Assembly: GCA_030527015.1 (NCBI GenBank)
Contig: JAUNBR010000011.1
Span: 29,068-67,615 of the forward strand
DNA: 38,548 bases
Reading direction: 5' to 3'
Source: Planctomycetia bacterium
Lineage (GTDB): Bacteria; Planctomycetota; Planctomycetia; Pirellulales; Thermoguttaceae
Shown: positions 7,605 through 17,900 of the stretch, piece after piece
Layout of the letters: every line of letters begins with the position of its first letter
How positions within the stretch are numbered: the first letter of the stretch is position 1
Notes under the pieces: generated by a model
Databases searched by the model: none
Told to the model about the DNA's origin: nothing
Seen by the model: only the letters and a program-made list of their open reading frames with translations
Position numbers and translations under genes: made by a program

Positions 7605-8390
7605 TCAGCTTTCCGTTTTAGTAATGTTTCTTCCGGCACATAAGGCCGCGACAGTAACCAATAAAAATGTAGCCGCCAGTAAAACCGAGGAAAGTGCATA
7701 CACGGCATCCACTCCCCGGCGTTTAAATAAATTATAAATGTAAACCGGTAACGTCATACAGTCGATACCCGAAACAAAAAAAGTTACGATAAAATCATCC
7801 AGAGAAAGGGTAAAGGCCAGTAGTGCCCCCGCGATAATTGCAGGCCATAATAAAGGCAAAATAATTTGCCACGTGGTCTGCCAGGAAGTCGCGCCCAAAT
7901 CACGTGAGGCCTCCAGCAGCGTAAAGTCATAATCCTCAAGACTCGCCATGACAATTACCGCAACATAACTCGTACAAAACGAAGTGTGTGCGGCAATAAT
8001 AGTACACATGCCCAGAGGAATATTCGCAGCTGAAAAACACAGCAGCAGACTAATTCCCACCAAAACTTCCGGTAAAATCAGAGGTGCATATAATAAACCA
8101 CGATGAAAAGTCTGTAATTTCGATTTATATTTAAACACGGCCAGTGCTGCCAGTGTACCTAAAATAGTGGAAATAATGGCCGTGGAAACTCCTATTATTA
8201 TCGTGTTTATCGTTACTTCCAGTACTCGAGGATTTTTGAAAAGATGAGCATAACGTTCTGTGCTCCAGATAACCTCACCACTCCCAGGCACTTTTACCTG
8301 CAGTGAGTGCACGACCATCATTAACAGCGGAGCATAAAAAAATATTAAAATAAGAATGGTCATGATAAACGGAAATCGACTGGGTTTCAT
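7605..8390 (-). CDS. potC: Spermidine/putrescine ABC transporter permease PotC
   Basis: 261 aa from the start chosen here. The N-terminus MKPSRFPFIMTILILIFFYAP is the first of about six transmembrane segments. The ABC permease coupling (EAA) loop reads EASRDLGATSWQTTWQIILP, where the permease docks on PotA. An upstream in-frame ATG at 8453 would add 21 residues but lies inside potB. The ATG at 8390 has GGAGGT 6 nt upstream and overlaps the potB stop as ATGA, the usual sign of translational coupling. Confidence 0.94.
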   Translation of the reverse strand: MKPSRFPFIMTILILIFFYAPLLMMVVHSLQVKVPGSGEVIWSTERYAHLFKNPRVLEVTINTIIIGVSTAIISTILGTLAALAVFKYKSKLQTFHRGLLYAPLILPEVLVGISLLLCFSAANIPLGMCTIIAAHTSFCTSYVAVIVMASLEDYDFTLLEASRDLGATSWQTTWQIILPLLWPAIIAGALLAFTLSLDDFIVTFFVSGIDCMTLPVYIYNLFKRRGVDAVYALSSVLLAATFLLVTVAALCAGRNITKTES

Positions 8391-9280
8391 GGACTTACCT
8401 CCTTCCGATTCCGAAACGTCATAAATGAACGACAGATTAACCATGCAAAACACAGTGACAGAAGCATTCCGCTGGCCAGGGCGGCCGCCTCTGGGATATT
8501 TCGGTCTGATAAAGTTCTTTGGACGATTTTATTGGACAGCATATCCGTGTTCATTCCTCCCATTAAATCCGGCACCACGTAACATCCCAGCACCGGAATA
8601 AACACTAATAGCCCAGCTGCTATTATTCCTGGAGAAATCCCTGGAAGAAACACTCTCAAAAAAGTTTGGCACCGAGAGGCCCCCAGATCCCGCGCACTTT
8701 CCAAAAGCTGAAAATCAAATTTTTGTATCGTCGCGTAAAGCGGTAAAATGGCGAAAGGTAAAAAAATATGCACCATGACCAAAATAACAGAGCTGGAATT
8801 TCCCAGCAGTTTCGTCTGCTCAGAAATACACCCGATCCAGAGTAAAAAATTCCTTAACGCACCATCTGAATGCAAAACCATTTTCCACGCACTGATATGA
8901 ACCAGCATATTCGTCCAGAAAGGAATTAACACAAGTAAAGTTAATAAATTCCGTATCCACGGTTTAGCTCGGGCAATCATAAATGCCACGGGCAGTCCAA
9001 GTAAAATGCACAAAATAGTCGTCAGCGTGGTATAAATCAGCGTCCTTTTAATAATGGGATAAAAAATATTATTCCAGGATGCAAAAATATTCCGAAATGC
9101 ATCCAGCGACCACTCCGCTCCCACTCCCCCTAAATCACTGCGCTCCCGAAAGGATGTCAGCAGAATAATGAGCATGGGAATCCCCACCAGCGTAATGAGC
9201 ATCAGCAGAGAAGGAAGTGTCAGCAGCCACTCTTTCCAGATCTTTTGCGTTTTTTGAGTATTTTTAGAGAAATGTGTCAC
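8387..9280 (-). CDS. potB: Spermidine/putrescine ABC transporter permease PotB
   Basis: 297 aa, about six transmembrane helices, coupling loop ESARDLGASRCQTFLRVFLP. With PotC it forms the heterodimeric membrane channel. The start is a GTG that overlaps the potA stop (ATGTGA), and its own stop overlaps the potC ATG by one base step, so potA, potB and potC are read as one coupled unit. The sequence is of ordinary length for the family. Confidence 0.94.
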   Translation of the reverse strand: MTHFSKNTQKTQKIWKEWLLTLPSLLMLITLVGIPMLIILLTSFRERSDLGGVGAEWSLDAFRNIFASWNNIFYPIIKRTLIYTTLTTILCILLGLPVAFMIARAKPWIRNLLTLLVLIPFWTNMLVHISAWKMVLHSDGALRNFLLWIGCISEQTKLLGNSSSVILVMVHIFLPFAILPLYATIQKFDFQLLESARDLGASRCQTFLRVFLPGISPGIIAAGLLVFIPVLGCYVVPDLMGGMNTDMLSNKIVQRTLSDRNIPEAAALASGMLLSLCFAWLICRSFMTFRNRKEVSP

Positions 9281-10503
9281 ATGCCCACCTCTTCTCCTTC
9301 TGCTGTGAAGAGCTCTGCTCCGACCACTTCCCCATGAGAATCATCCATGGGTAAAATCTGACAGTCATTCACATGCCATAACATCTGCACGGGCTGCTCC
9401 GGACGTAAATCAGGAGATTCATGTCGAGAATGCAGCGGCTGAGTGACCATCATCGAGTACTCCTCCACATCTATCATAAATCGAGATTCCGCACCATAAT
9501 ATATTTCACGCTCCAGCCGGCCAAACATAATATTTTGAAAAATGGCTTCATTAAACCCCGGCTGGGTATCCTGAGACGTGCGTGAGCGAATCAAAAATTT
9601 CTCTGGACGTACGCACAGCAAAACATTATCTCCGACTGTAGGCATCTTTCCGCCAAAAGCTTTTTGCAGATTTCCATTCATCGGTTTCGGCACGATAAAC
9701 TCAGCAGCCGAATTCTCCGCCGTCTCTTCCAGACGAATACCAAAAGTTTTTTCGGAAGCATTTCTGACAATTTCTGCTTCAAAAAAATTCATTCGTCCAA
9801 CAAAAGATGCGACAAAACGACTCGCCGGATTTTCATATATGCCATCTGGGGTGCCGACCTGCTCTATTTTTCCATTATGCATCACCGCGATCGTGTCTGA
9901 AATGCCCAGCGCCTCTTCCTGGTCATGGGTTACATACAAAAATGTAATTCCCACTTCATCATGAATCCAGTCCAGCTCCGCCAGCATCCGCTGACGTAAT
10001 TTCAGATCTAAAGCCGCTAAAGGTTCATCCAAAAGTAACACCTGTGGCCGATCAATTAATGCACGGCCTATCGCCACTCTCTGCCTCTGTCCCCCTGAAA
10101 GTTTTCCTGGTTTTTTCCCTGCATGATCAATTAATTCGATCATATCCAGAATTTTATCCACTTCTTTCACAATTTCTGATTTCGGTACCCCTTTAATCCG
10201 TAAAGGAAACGCGATATTTTCAAAAACCGTCATGTGGGGAAACAGCGCATACTGCTGGAAAACCGTGTGCACAGGCCTTTTTTCCGGCGGAAGATTCGTA
10301 ATATCTGTTCCATTAATAAAAATCCGACCTGAATCCGGGTTCTCGAAACCCGCACACAGCCGTAATAACGTGGTTTTTCCACAGCCACTGGGACCTAATA
10401 AGGCAAAAACCTCCCCTTTTTTGACGGTCAGCGAAACACCATTAACCGCACAATTATTACCGAAGGACTTTACCACATTTTCGAATCTCAAAAAGTCTTC
10501 CAT
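9277..10503 (-). CDS. potA: Polyamine ABC transporter ATPase PotA
   Basis: 408 aa. Walker A GPSGCGKTT, Q-loop region TVFQQYALFPHMTV, signature LSGGQRQR, Walker B VLLLDEP and H-loop YVTHDQEEA are all present, followed by a C-terminal TOBE-type regulatory domain from about residue 240 (NVLLCVRPEKFLI). Somewhat longer than E. coli PotA (about 378 aa), the excess lying in the C-terminal domain. First gene of the operon. The ribosome site GGAG is 11 nt before the ATG and lies inside an inverted repeat (10516-10544), which could regulate translation. Confidence 0.95.
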   Translation of the reverse strand: MEDFLRFENVVKSFGNNCAVNGVSLTVKKGEVFALLGPSGCGKTTLLRLCAGFENPDSGRIFINGTDITNLPPEKRPVHTVFQQYALFPHMTVFENIAFPLRIKGVPKSEIVKEVDKILDMIELIDHAGKKPGKLSGGQRQRVAIGRALIDRPQVLLLDEPLAALDLKLRQRMLAELDWIHDEVGITFLYVTHDQEEALGISDTIAVMHNGKIEQVGTPDGIYENPASRFVASFVGRMNFFEAEIVRNASEKTFGIRLEETAENSAAEFIVPKPMNGNLQKAFGGKMPTVGDNVLLCVRPEKFLIRSRTSQDTQPGFNEAIFQNIMFGRLEREIYYGAESRFMIDVEEYSMMVTQPLHSRHESPDLRPEQPVQMLWHVNDCQILPMDDSHGEVVGAELFTAEGEEVGM

Positions 10504-10515
10504 TTAAATATATGC

Positions 10516-10544
10516 TCCGGAAAGTTATACGCACGTGTTCCGGA
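10516..10544 (-). promoter_or_regulatory. Inverted repeat overlapping the potA ribosome site
   Basis: TCCGGAA (10516-10522) and TTCCGGA (10538-10544) are perfect inverted copies 15 nt apart. In the mRNA the 3' arm takes up three bases of the GGAG ribosome site (10515-10518), so the hairpin could hide it. It may equally be a protein operator, since each arm contains the palindrome TCCGGA. Confidence 0.45.
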
Positions 10545-11650
10545 TGGAAAGAGAACCTTTTTAAGAACATATTCTGAGCGTTCTCATAAAATTTTTTGTT
10601 TACTAAAAATTTTAGATTCTCCGGATAAAAAGAAAAAATTCTCTGCCTGTTTTCCTCTTATGGGATATATTTAAGTATATAGTACAAAAATATTCCTTAA
10701 ACAGATTTCATTTCCACATACCATGAAAGGGTATTTTCCTACAGACTTTCCACCAGAAAATACACTTCGTACAGGAAACACTTACTTCATACAGGAACAG
10801 TTTCTTTTTACAGGTACAGAAATTCATTATTTATACAAGACACGATAAAATTTCCTCGATATACCACTTTAACGGTACCATTTTAGCAAAAAAAATGCAA
10901 AAATAGACTGCCGCCATAAACCGTCAGGACGGGCAGATCGGAAATTCGTCGTATGCCAAGTATTTATGACTGATCATTAAAAATATAAAATGATCACATG
11001 AAAAAGAGATGAAGAAGGTCACCCTTCACCATAAAAAAGATGAGATGGAGTGACGTTCATTTCTTTTTCCCATAATGAAAAACTGGACCGGATTCCGTGC
11101 AAAAGGATTATTAATTATTAAATCAAGTAACACCTGATCACCAGACTCCCCCCGCCTTTCGGCGACGAGAAAAACCCAGCAGTCCCCCTTTCTTCTAAAG
11201 AGAATATGTAACATCCTTCCATCTTAATAGATGACAATATTTCATTATTTTATCCATTTCCTAGAAAATTACAAGTACCCAAAAATCTTTTTTAGGGCAT
11301 GTACATCATAAAACTTTCTTTATACTGGTTTTTTAATTGTATATCGTATTAAATATCATTCGAATTCTCGACTTTTTCCGCCAAGAATGCCAAGAAAGAC
11401 AGATTTTATGGCACTTCATGTCTAAATTTCCATTTTTGCATAACCTAAATAACAAAATAAGACGCTCTCAGACAGTTTTTGAGATGTAAAAAATAATAAG
11501 AAAAATATATTTTATATGTAAAAATATTTTCGGGGGAACTTTCTTTGTTCTGCTTCATCTATTAAAATATATTAGATTTCAGTTTTGTGCGGCATCATTT
11601 TGTATGCGTTCCAAATATCATAAATTACTGAAAAAGAAAAAATCCCCTTT
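10545..11650. other. 1.1-kb intergenic region without a recognised gene
   Basis: Divergent gap between potA and the macroglobulin gene. It is A/T-rich. It contains three short direct repeats of an ACAGG-centred motif (about 10770-10820), a small CCGTC/GACGG hairpin near 10920 and a GAAGG/CCTTC hairpin near 11015. A 62-codon minus-strand frame at 11026-11214 lacks a properly spaced ribosome site and resembles nothing known to me. No riboswitch or small RNA was identified, though the length leaves room for one. Confidence 0.4.
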
Positions 11651-11733
11651 CTCCATTCACACTATAAATTCGGTTTTAGAAGCATTTCGTAAAGCACAAA
11701 ACATCTAATTTTTATAATCATAAAACTAAATTT

Positions 11734-11835
11734 TACCTAGTTCTACTTTAAATTACCGTTTTGTGCGGCTCTGAAAGAGGCATTTTCAGCGAAGCAAAAT
11801 ACCGGAGAAGCGAAAATTTTATAGTGTATCGGGTA
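11734..11835 (+). repeat. Palindromic element, near-intact copy followed by an extra R arm
   Basis: TACCTAGTTCTACTTTAAA left arm, GTGCGGCTCTGAAAG and inner hairpin, then GTGTATCGGGTA with TA at 11836-11837. A second R-type end (AACGGATCAGGTA, ending at 11874) follows, probably the rest of an older copy. A very degraded left portion may lie at about 11652-11700. Confidence 0.85.
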
Positions 11836-11952
11836 TAAAATACTGGGAAGTGGATTTTTATAACGGATCAGGTATAAGGAACCCGTGAATATTAAAAAAA
11901 GTTAAGGTACGACAGTCTGTATAAAATATATAAATGAATAAAGGATGTAATT

Positions 11953-14900
11953 ATGAAATCAGGAATGTTAAGACAATTTAAATTTTGTGGAACGCTAATA
12001 CTTTTTTTCTTTTTTTTCATGGGCATTCAAAAACTGGAAATAAACGCCATGGACGTAACGCCTGTGGTCTCTGGTTCTGTTATGGAAAATGAAAAGATCA
12101 CCAAAAATGTAGAGATAAAAGTGGAATCACTAAAAAAATTACAGAAAGACGGGAAATTCGCAGAAGCCTTATATGCCTGCGAACAATTATTATTCGGTGA
12201 AGATAAAGAAAATCCGAAATCGAATACCGAATTATTAAAATCTGGAGAGAATGCCCAGGAAGTCCGAGAGTGCCTGATATGTTATATAAACTGCCTGCGC
12301 CGACTGGGAAAATTTTCGGACGTGGATGCTTTTCTGGAAAAAGTCGCGGCTACTTACGCAGATCACTGGGAAGTGCTGGAGTGTGTGGCAGACATTTATA
12401 CGCGAGAGTTAACGTCTCATGGCTGCGTGGTTTCTGGGGTATTTCAGCGCGGGAGATATCAGGGTATGCGCGCTAATTCCGTGGATCGGGACCGCGTGCG
12501 TGCCATGCAGTTACTGAATCTGTGTGCGCCGCAGGTTTTGCGTCTGGCGGAAAGTGATCTTCTGGATGATCAGGCACGGGCAGGATGGTTTTTTATTCGT
12601 TACGCAGATTTCCTGATGCACGTTCGGGAACGAAATACTGCCTGGAAACTCCAAAATTTAACGGACGTTCATTCTTTACCTGACTATAATACACATTCAC
12701 CTTTCGGATTTTCGGAAACACAGGGCGCACCGGTGGATGAAAACGATAACCCCATTTTTTACGCTCTGCCTTCAGCGAAAGAGAAAAAAGACGTTCCAGA
12801 AAACGAAAAAATCGCTTTTATACAGGTTCTTTCCGGTGCCCAAAATGATGGTGAGCTGTGGCGCTGGTGCCTGGAAATGGCGGTTACCATTCAGAAAAAT
12901 GACTTCCTGCAAAATGCTTTTCGTGTGGAACGTGATTTCCGAATGGCGACTTTCGCACAGCAGCAGTTCGGCGTACAAACACTGGCGGAATATGGTTTTC
13001 CTTTTGCAGAGGACGATAATGCGCTGGAAGCCGAGAAACAGAAAGGCGGAATTCTGTCCATCCATACATTAAAAGATAATGAAACGCTCGCGAAACTGGC
13101 CACAGGCGTAAAACGTTTTACCTTACCAGACGACTATAATTATATAAATCTGTATGAATCCATCGCGGACAGCACGACACACAGAAAATTCACCGCCTTA
13201 AATACGCTGGCCACGATTATGCAGAATCGTCGGCAGTATCCGCGGGCCGCAGAATACCTTAAACGGATCTTGGATGAGTCAAAACTCGGTAATGCCCCCA
13301 CGGAGAACGAAGCATACCTGAGTTTTTCAGAAATGGCAAAATACTTCCGGTATAATTTAGATGACCGAGTAAACCTGACCTCCGTGAAAAAACAGTATGA
13401 ACAGATCGTGAAAAATTGGGGACGTTTTGAGGGTGAGTCCGAAAAAACTCCCGGCGCGAATCATTTCGTTTTCCGCTTCCGAAACGCGACAAAAGTAAAT
13501 TTCACCGCAACAAAAATCGCGATCGACCAACTTTTTGTGGATATGGAAAAAGTTTATAAGGAAATGGAAGAAAACTCACCGCTTTCTTTCCAGGAAATGA
13601 ACCAAAAAAAGCGTGACCTGCAGGACATTCACATAATCGGTTACGATCTGGTTCATAATAATAAACGAAAATATCTGACGGACGAAGTGGTTACCTGGTC
13701 TCGTGAATTGGAACCAGCAGAAGGACATTTTGACCGAGTGGTGGACGTGGAAACCCCGCTGAAAAACGTGGGTGCATATTTCATTGAGGCCTCCGTGGAA
13801 GACGGAAATCGGACGGCGATCGTAATGTGGGTTTCCGATCTGGTGCTGATTCAGAAAAATACGAATCGCGCTAAGTGGTATTATGTCGCCGATTCCGTAA
13901 CAGGAAAAGCGGTACCGGGGGCAAAACTCCATATTTTTGGGCAGCACCAAGAATTTTTCACTGAAAAATCTGCTGGCAAAAATATTAATAAAATAAAAAT
14001 AAACACGAAAACGCTGGACGTGACGACGGATGAAAACGGTCAGTGGATCGGGACAGAAGAGAAGATGCCAAATCATTTCCAGTGGATGATTATCGCTCAG
14101 TACCCGAACGCCGAGAAAGGGAAAGATCACTGTCTGGGATTTCTTGGTTTTCAGCATTTCTGGTATGAGCATAACGTAAATGAAATTTTTAGTAATGAAA
14201 TTTTTAATCAGGTGAAAGTATTTCCGATAACAGATCGCCCGGTTTACCGTCCTGACCAGAAAGTACATTATAAGTTTTGGATAAATACCGCAAAATATGA
14301 TCAGCAGGGAAAATCACCGTTCGCTGGCGAAACATTTCAGCTGGAATTACACACCCCCCGTGGAGAAAAAATTGACCTGCCCGCAGTCACGGCAGACGCC
14401 TGGGGAGGATGCGCCGGCGAATATCTGATTCCAGCGGACGCGACACTCGGTCAGTACCTGATTCATTTACGAGACACTTCACAAAAAAATATTTTTGGAA
14501 GCCTTACTTTCCGAATCGAGGAATACAAAAAACCAGAATTTGAGGTGACGGTGAACGCCCCGAAAGATCCCGTCATGCTGGGCGACAAAATAAACGCGAC
14601 GATCGAAGCAAAATATTATTTTGGCGCGCCTGTCACTCAAGGAACGATAAAGTATAAGGTAACGCGCGTGGCACACTCACAGCGGTGGTTCGCGCCAGCT
14701 CCCTGGGACTGGTTTTACGGGCCAGGTTACTGGTGGAACGCATATGATTACGAATGGTTTCCCGGATGGCGTACCTGGGGATGCGAAAGACCGCTCCCTG
14801 CATGGTTCCATGTTCACTCCGGCCCACCGGAAGTCATTCTGGAGAAAGAAATAAAGCTGGGTGAAAACTGTCCGGACATGACCGAACCGGGTGTTTTCCG

Positions 14901-17900
14901 AGTGGAATTCGACACCATAATCGCGAAAGAGCTTCACTCGGATACAGACCACCAGTACACCATCACGGCAGAAGTGGTGGATGAATCTCGTCGCACGATT
15001 ACCGGCACGGGAAGAGTTTTAGTGGCGAGAAAACCATTTCGGGTATACACATGGACGAATCGCGCATATTACCGGGTGGGTGATGACATGACGGCGAATT
15101 TTCATGCACGTACGCTGGACGGAAAACCCGTTACGGGAGACGGTGTCTTTAAACTGTTCCGTGTCACTTATGATGAAAACGGCACTCCTGCGGAAAAGGA
15201 ACTCTTCACGCAAAACGTGCAGGTGAATCCTGAGGGGATGTTACAGCAAAAACTGACGCTGCGCCAGCCTGGACAGTTCCGTGTTTCATACACACTTACA
15301 GATAAAGCGGGACATACAGCAGAAGGAGGGCAGATCTTTACCGTTCTGGGCGAAAAATCCACCGGTGAAAATCTGAGATTTAACGCGCTGGAGCTTATTC
15401 CGGATAAAGGAGAGTACGCCCCGGGAGAAACCGTAAAACTGATGGTAAACACGGACCTCGCAGGCGCCACCGTGATCCTCTTCATGAGAGCCTGTAATGG
15501 AATATGCTTGGATCCCGTAACGCTAAAAATGGAGGGGAAAAGTACGGTGGTGGATGTTCCTGTGCGTATGGCGGACATGCCGAACTTTTTTGTGGAAGCA
15601 GTCACCGTGGCGGCAGGAACGGTTTACAGCATATCAAAAGAAATCTGTGTTCCTCCCGCGGAACGTGTTTTAAATATGGAAATTCTTCCAGAAAAAACAG
15701 AGTATCTTCCCGGTCAGGAGGCGAAAGCGAAAATAAAACTTACCACGCTCGACGGAAAACCGTATGTCGGCTCCACGGTGGTTACGATTTATGATAAATC
15801 ACTGGAATACATTTCTGGTGGTTCAAATATTCCAGAAATAAAAGCATTTTTCTGGAAATGGCGGAGGCAGCATTTCCCACAGACCAATTTTTCATCAGGA
15901 AAATATTCTAACTGCTTAGTGCCAAAAAATGAAGAGAGAATGAATCTTCTCGGCATTTTCGGATCCGTAACACAAAACGTAACATTCGCGGCGAATGGTC
16001 CACGAAAGTTAGCAGGCATGGGCACTTCTCTTGAGGGAGATGGTGCCATGCAGAAAAACGCGATCGTCGCAGATAGTATGCCCATGGCCGAGATGACAGC
16101 TGAAGCCGGAGCAGAAGTTCCCATGATGGCGCCAGATATGGACATGGGCGCTAGAAACACCGATTCACTGCTCCAAGAAACTGCTTCCACACAAGAAGTG
16201 GCATCTCCATCTTTTGTGGAACCTCAGGTACGGAGTCATTTCGCGGATACCGCCCTGTGGATCAGTTCTCTGGAAACAGACGAAGACGGAACGGCAGAAA
16301 TTCGTCTGAACATGCCCGAAAACCTTACCACCTGGAAAATTTTGTCCTGGGCCATGGGTGACGGCACATGTGTGGGAAGCGCTTCCGCGGAAGTCATTAC
16401 CCGGAAAAATTTAATTCTGAGAATGCAGACGCCACGGTTTTTAGTCACCTCCGACGAAATCCTTCTCACGGCGAACGTTCATAATTACCTGCCCACGGAA
16501 AAAGACGTAACGGTCACTCTGGAACTCCCGGATGCCACGTTAATAAAAGTGCTTTCGGAACCCACGCGGACAGTAAAAATCGCAGCGAACGGCGAAGCGA
16601 GAATCGACTGGCGCGTCCGGGCGGAAAATGAAGGAGAGTGTGTCGTGCGGATGAAAGCCCTGACGACCGAAGAATCAGACGCCGTGGAAATGACGGTACC
16701 GATTAACATTCACGGAATGAAAAAACAGCTCGCGTTTTCTGGAATGATTTCTGCTTCCGCCGAGGAAAAAGATGCGCGTGGCACCATGCGTTTTGACATT
16801 CCCGCGCAGCGACGTGTGAACGAATCAGAACTTCAGGTGCGATTTTCCCCGACGCTTGCCGGAGCGATGATTGACGCGCTGCCGTATTTAACAGATTATC
16901 CATACGGATGCACGGAGCAGACCTTAAACCGATTCTTACCCACGGTTCTGACGCAAAAATCGATTATCGAAATGGGCGTGGATCTGGAAGACGTGAAAAA
17001 TAAAACCGCGAATTTAAACGCGCAGGAAATCGGAGACGCGAAAGAGCGTGCCGCTCAGTGGAGCCGGAATCATGTAAAACCGCGCGGGCAAAAAAAACGA
17101 AATCCCGTTTTTGATAAACTGGAAGTCGATAAAATGGCCGCGGAAGGTGTTTCCCGACTGGCGAGTATGCAGTGCTCGGACGGAGGCTGGGGATGGTTTT
17201 CCGGAACCATGGAACGCAGCACTCCACATTTAACGGCTCTTGTCACTCGTGGCCTAATTTTAGCGCAGCAAAATGACGTGGCGGTGGAACAAGCTTTCAT
17301 CGATAAAGGAATCGCGTGGCTGCAGCGGTATCAGAATCAGGAACTGCAAAAACTGGTGCGCGGACAAGAAAAGGAGCCAAAATTACCCTATAAACGCAGT
17401 GCAGATAATATGGACGCCCTGGTTTACATGGTGCTGGCAGAAGCGGGGCATAAACCCGGAAACCGGAAGGACACTCGCGAAATGGGTGAATGGCTTTATA
17501 AGGACCGCCTTAATCTCTCTCGTTACTCTCAGGCCATGATCGGTGTGGCTTTCGCGCTTCAAAATGAATCGGAAAAACTGAAGATGGTCGTCGAGAATCT
17601 TTCACAGTTTTTGGTTGTGGATCCTGAAAATCAGACGGCGTTTATGGATCTGGGTTCCGATTCCTGCTGGTGGTTCTGGCACGGAAATTCGATCGAAACG
17701 CAGGCAGCTTATTTACGACTGCTGTGCATGATTCCCTCTGACTGGGAGCTTACGGTGCGAGCGAAACCTCTGGTACCGCGTGTCGCCGAAGAAAACCTGG
17801 ACGGAAAAGTGATTCCCGCGATTCGCACAAAATTAACTGCGGACGAAGAAGAGCTGCTGACGTATCGGCCCATGGAACTGGCCCCGAAACTGGTAAAGTA

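Noticed and set aside
11026..11214. 62-codon minus-strand frame in the potA-macroglobulin gap
   Set aside because: The only purine-rich stretch touches the ATG, there is no similarity to a known family, and the codon pattern is not convincing.
13576..14268. 230-codon minus-strand frame inside the macroglobulin gene
   Set aside because: Antisense shadow of a clearly functional gene; biased composition and no signals of its own.
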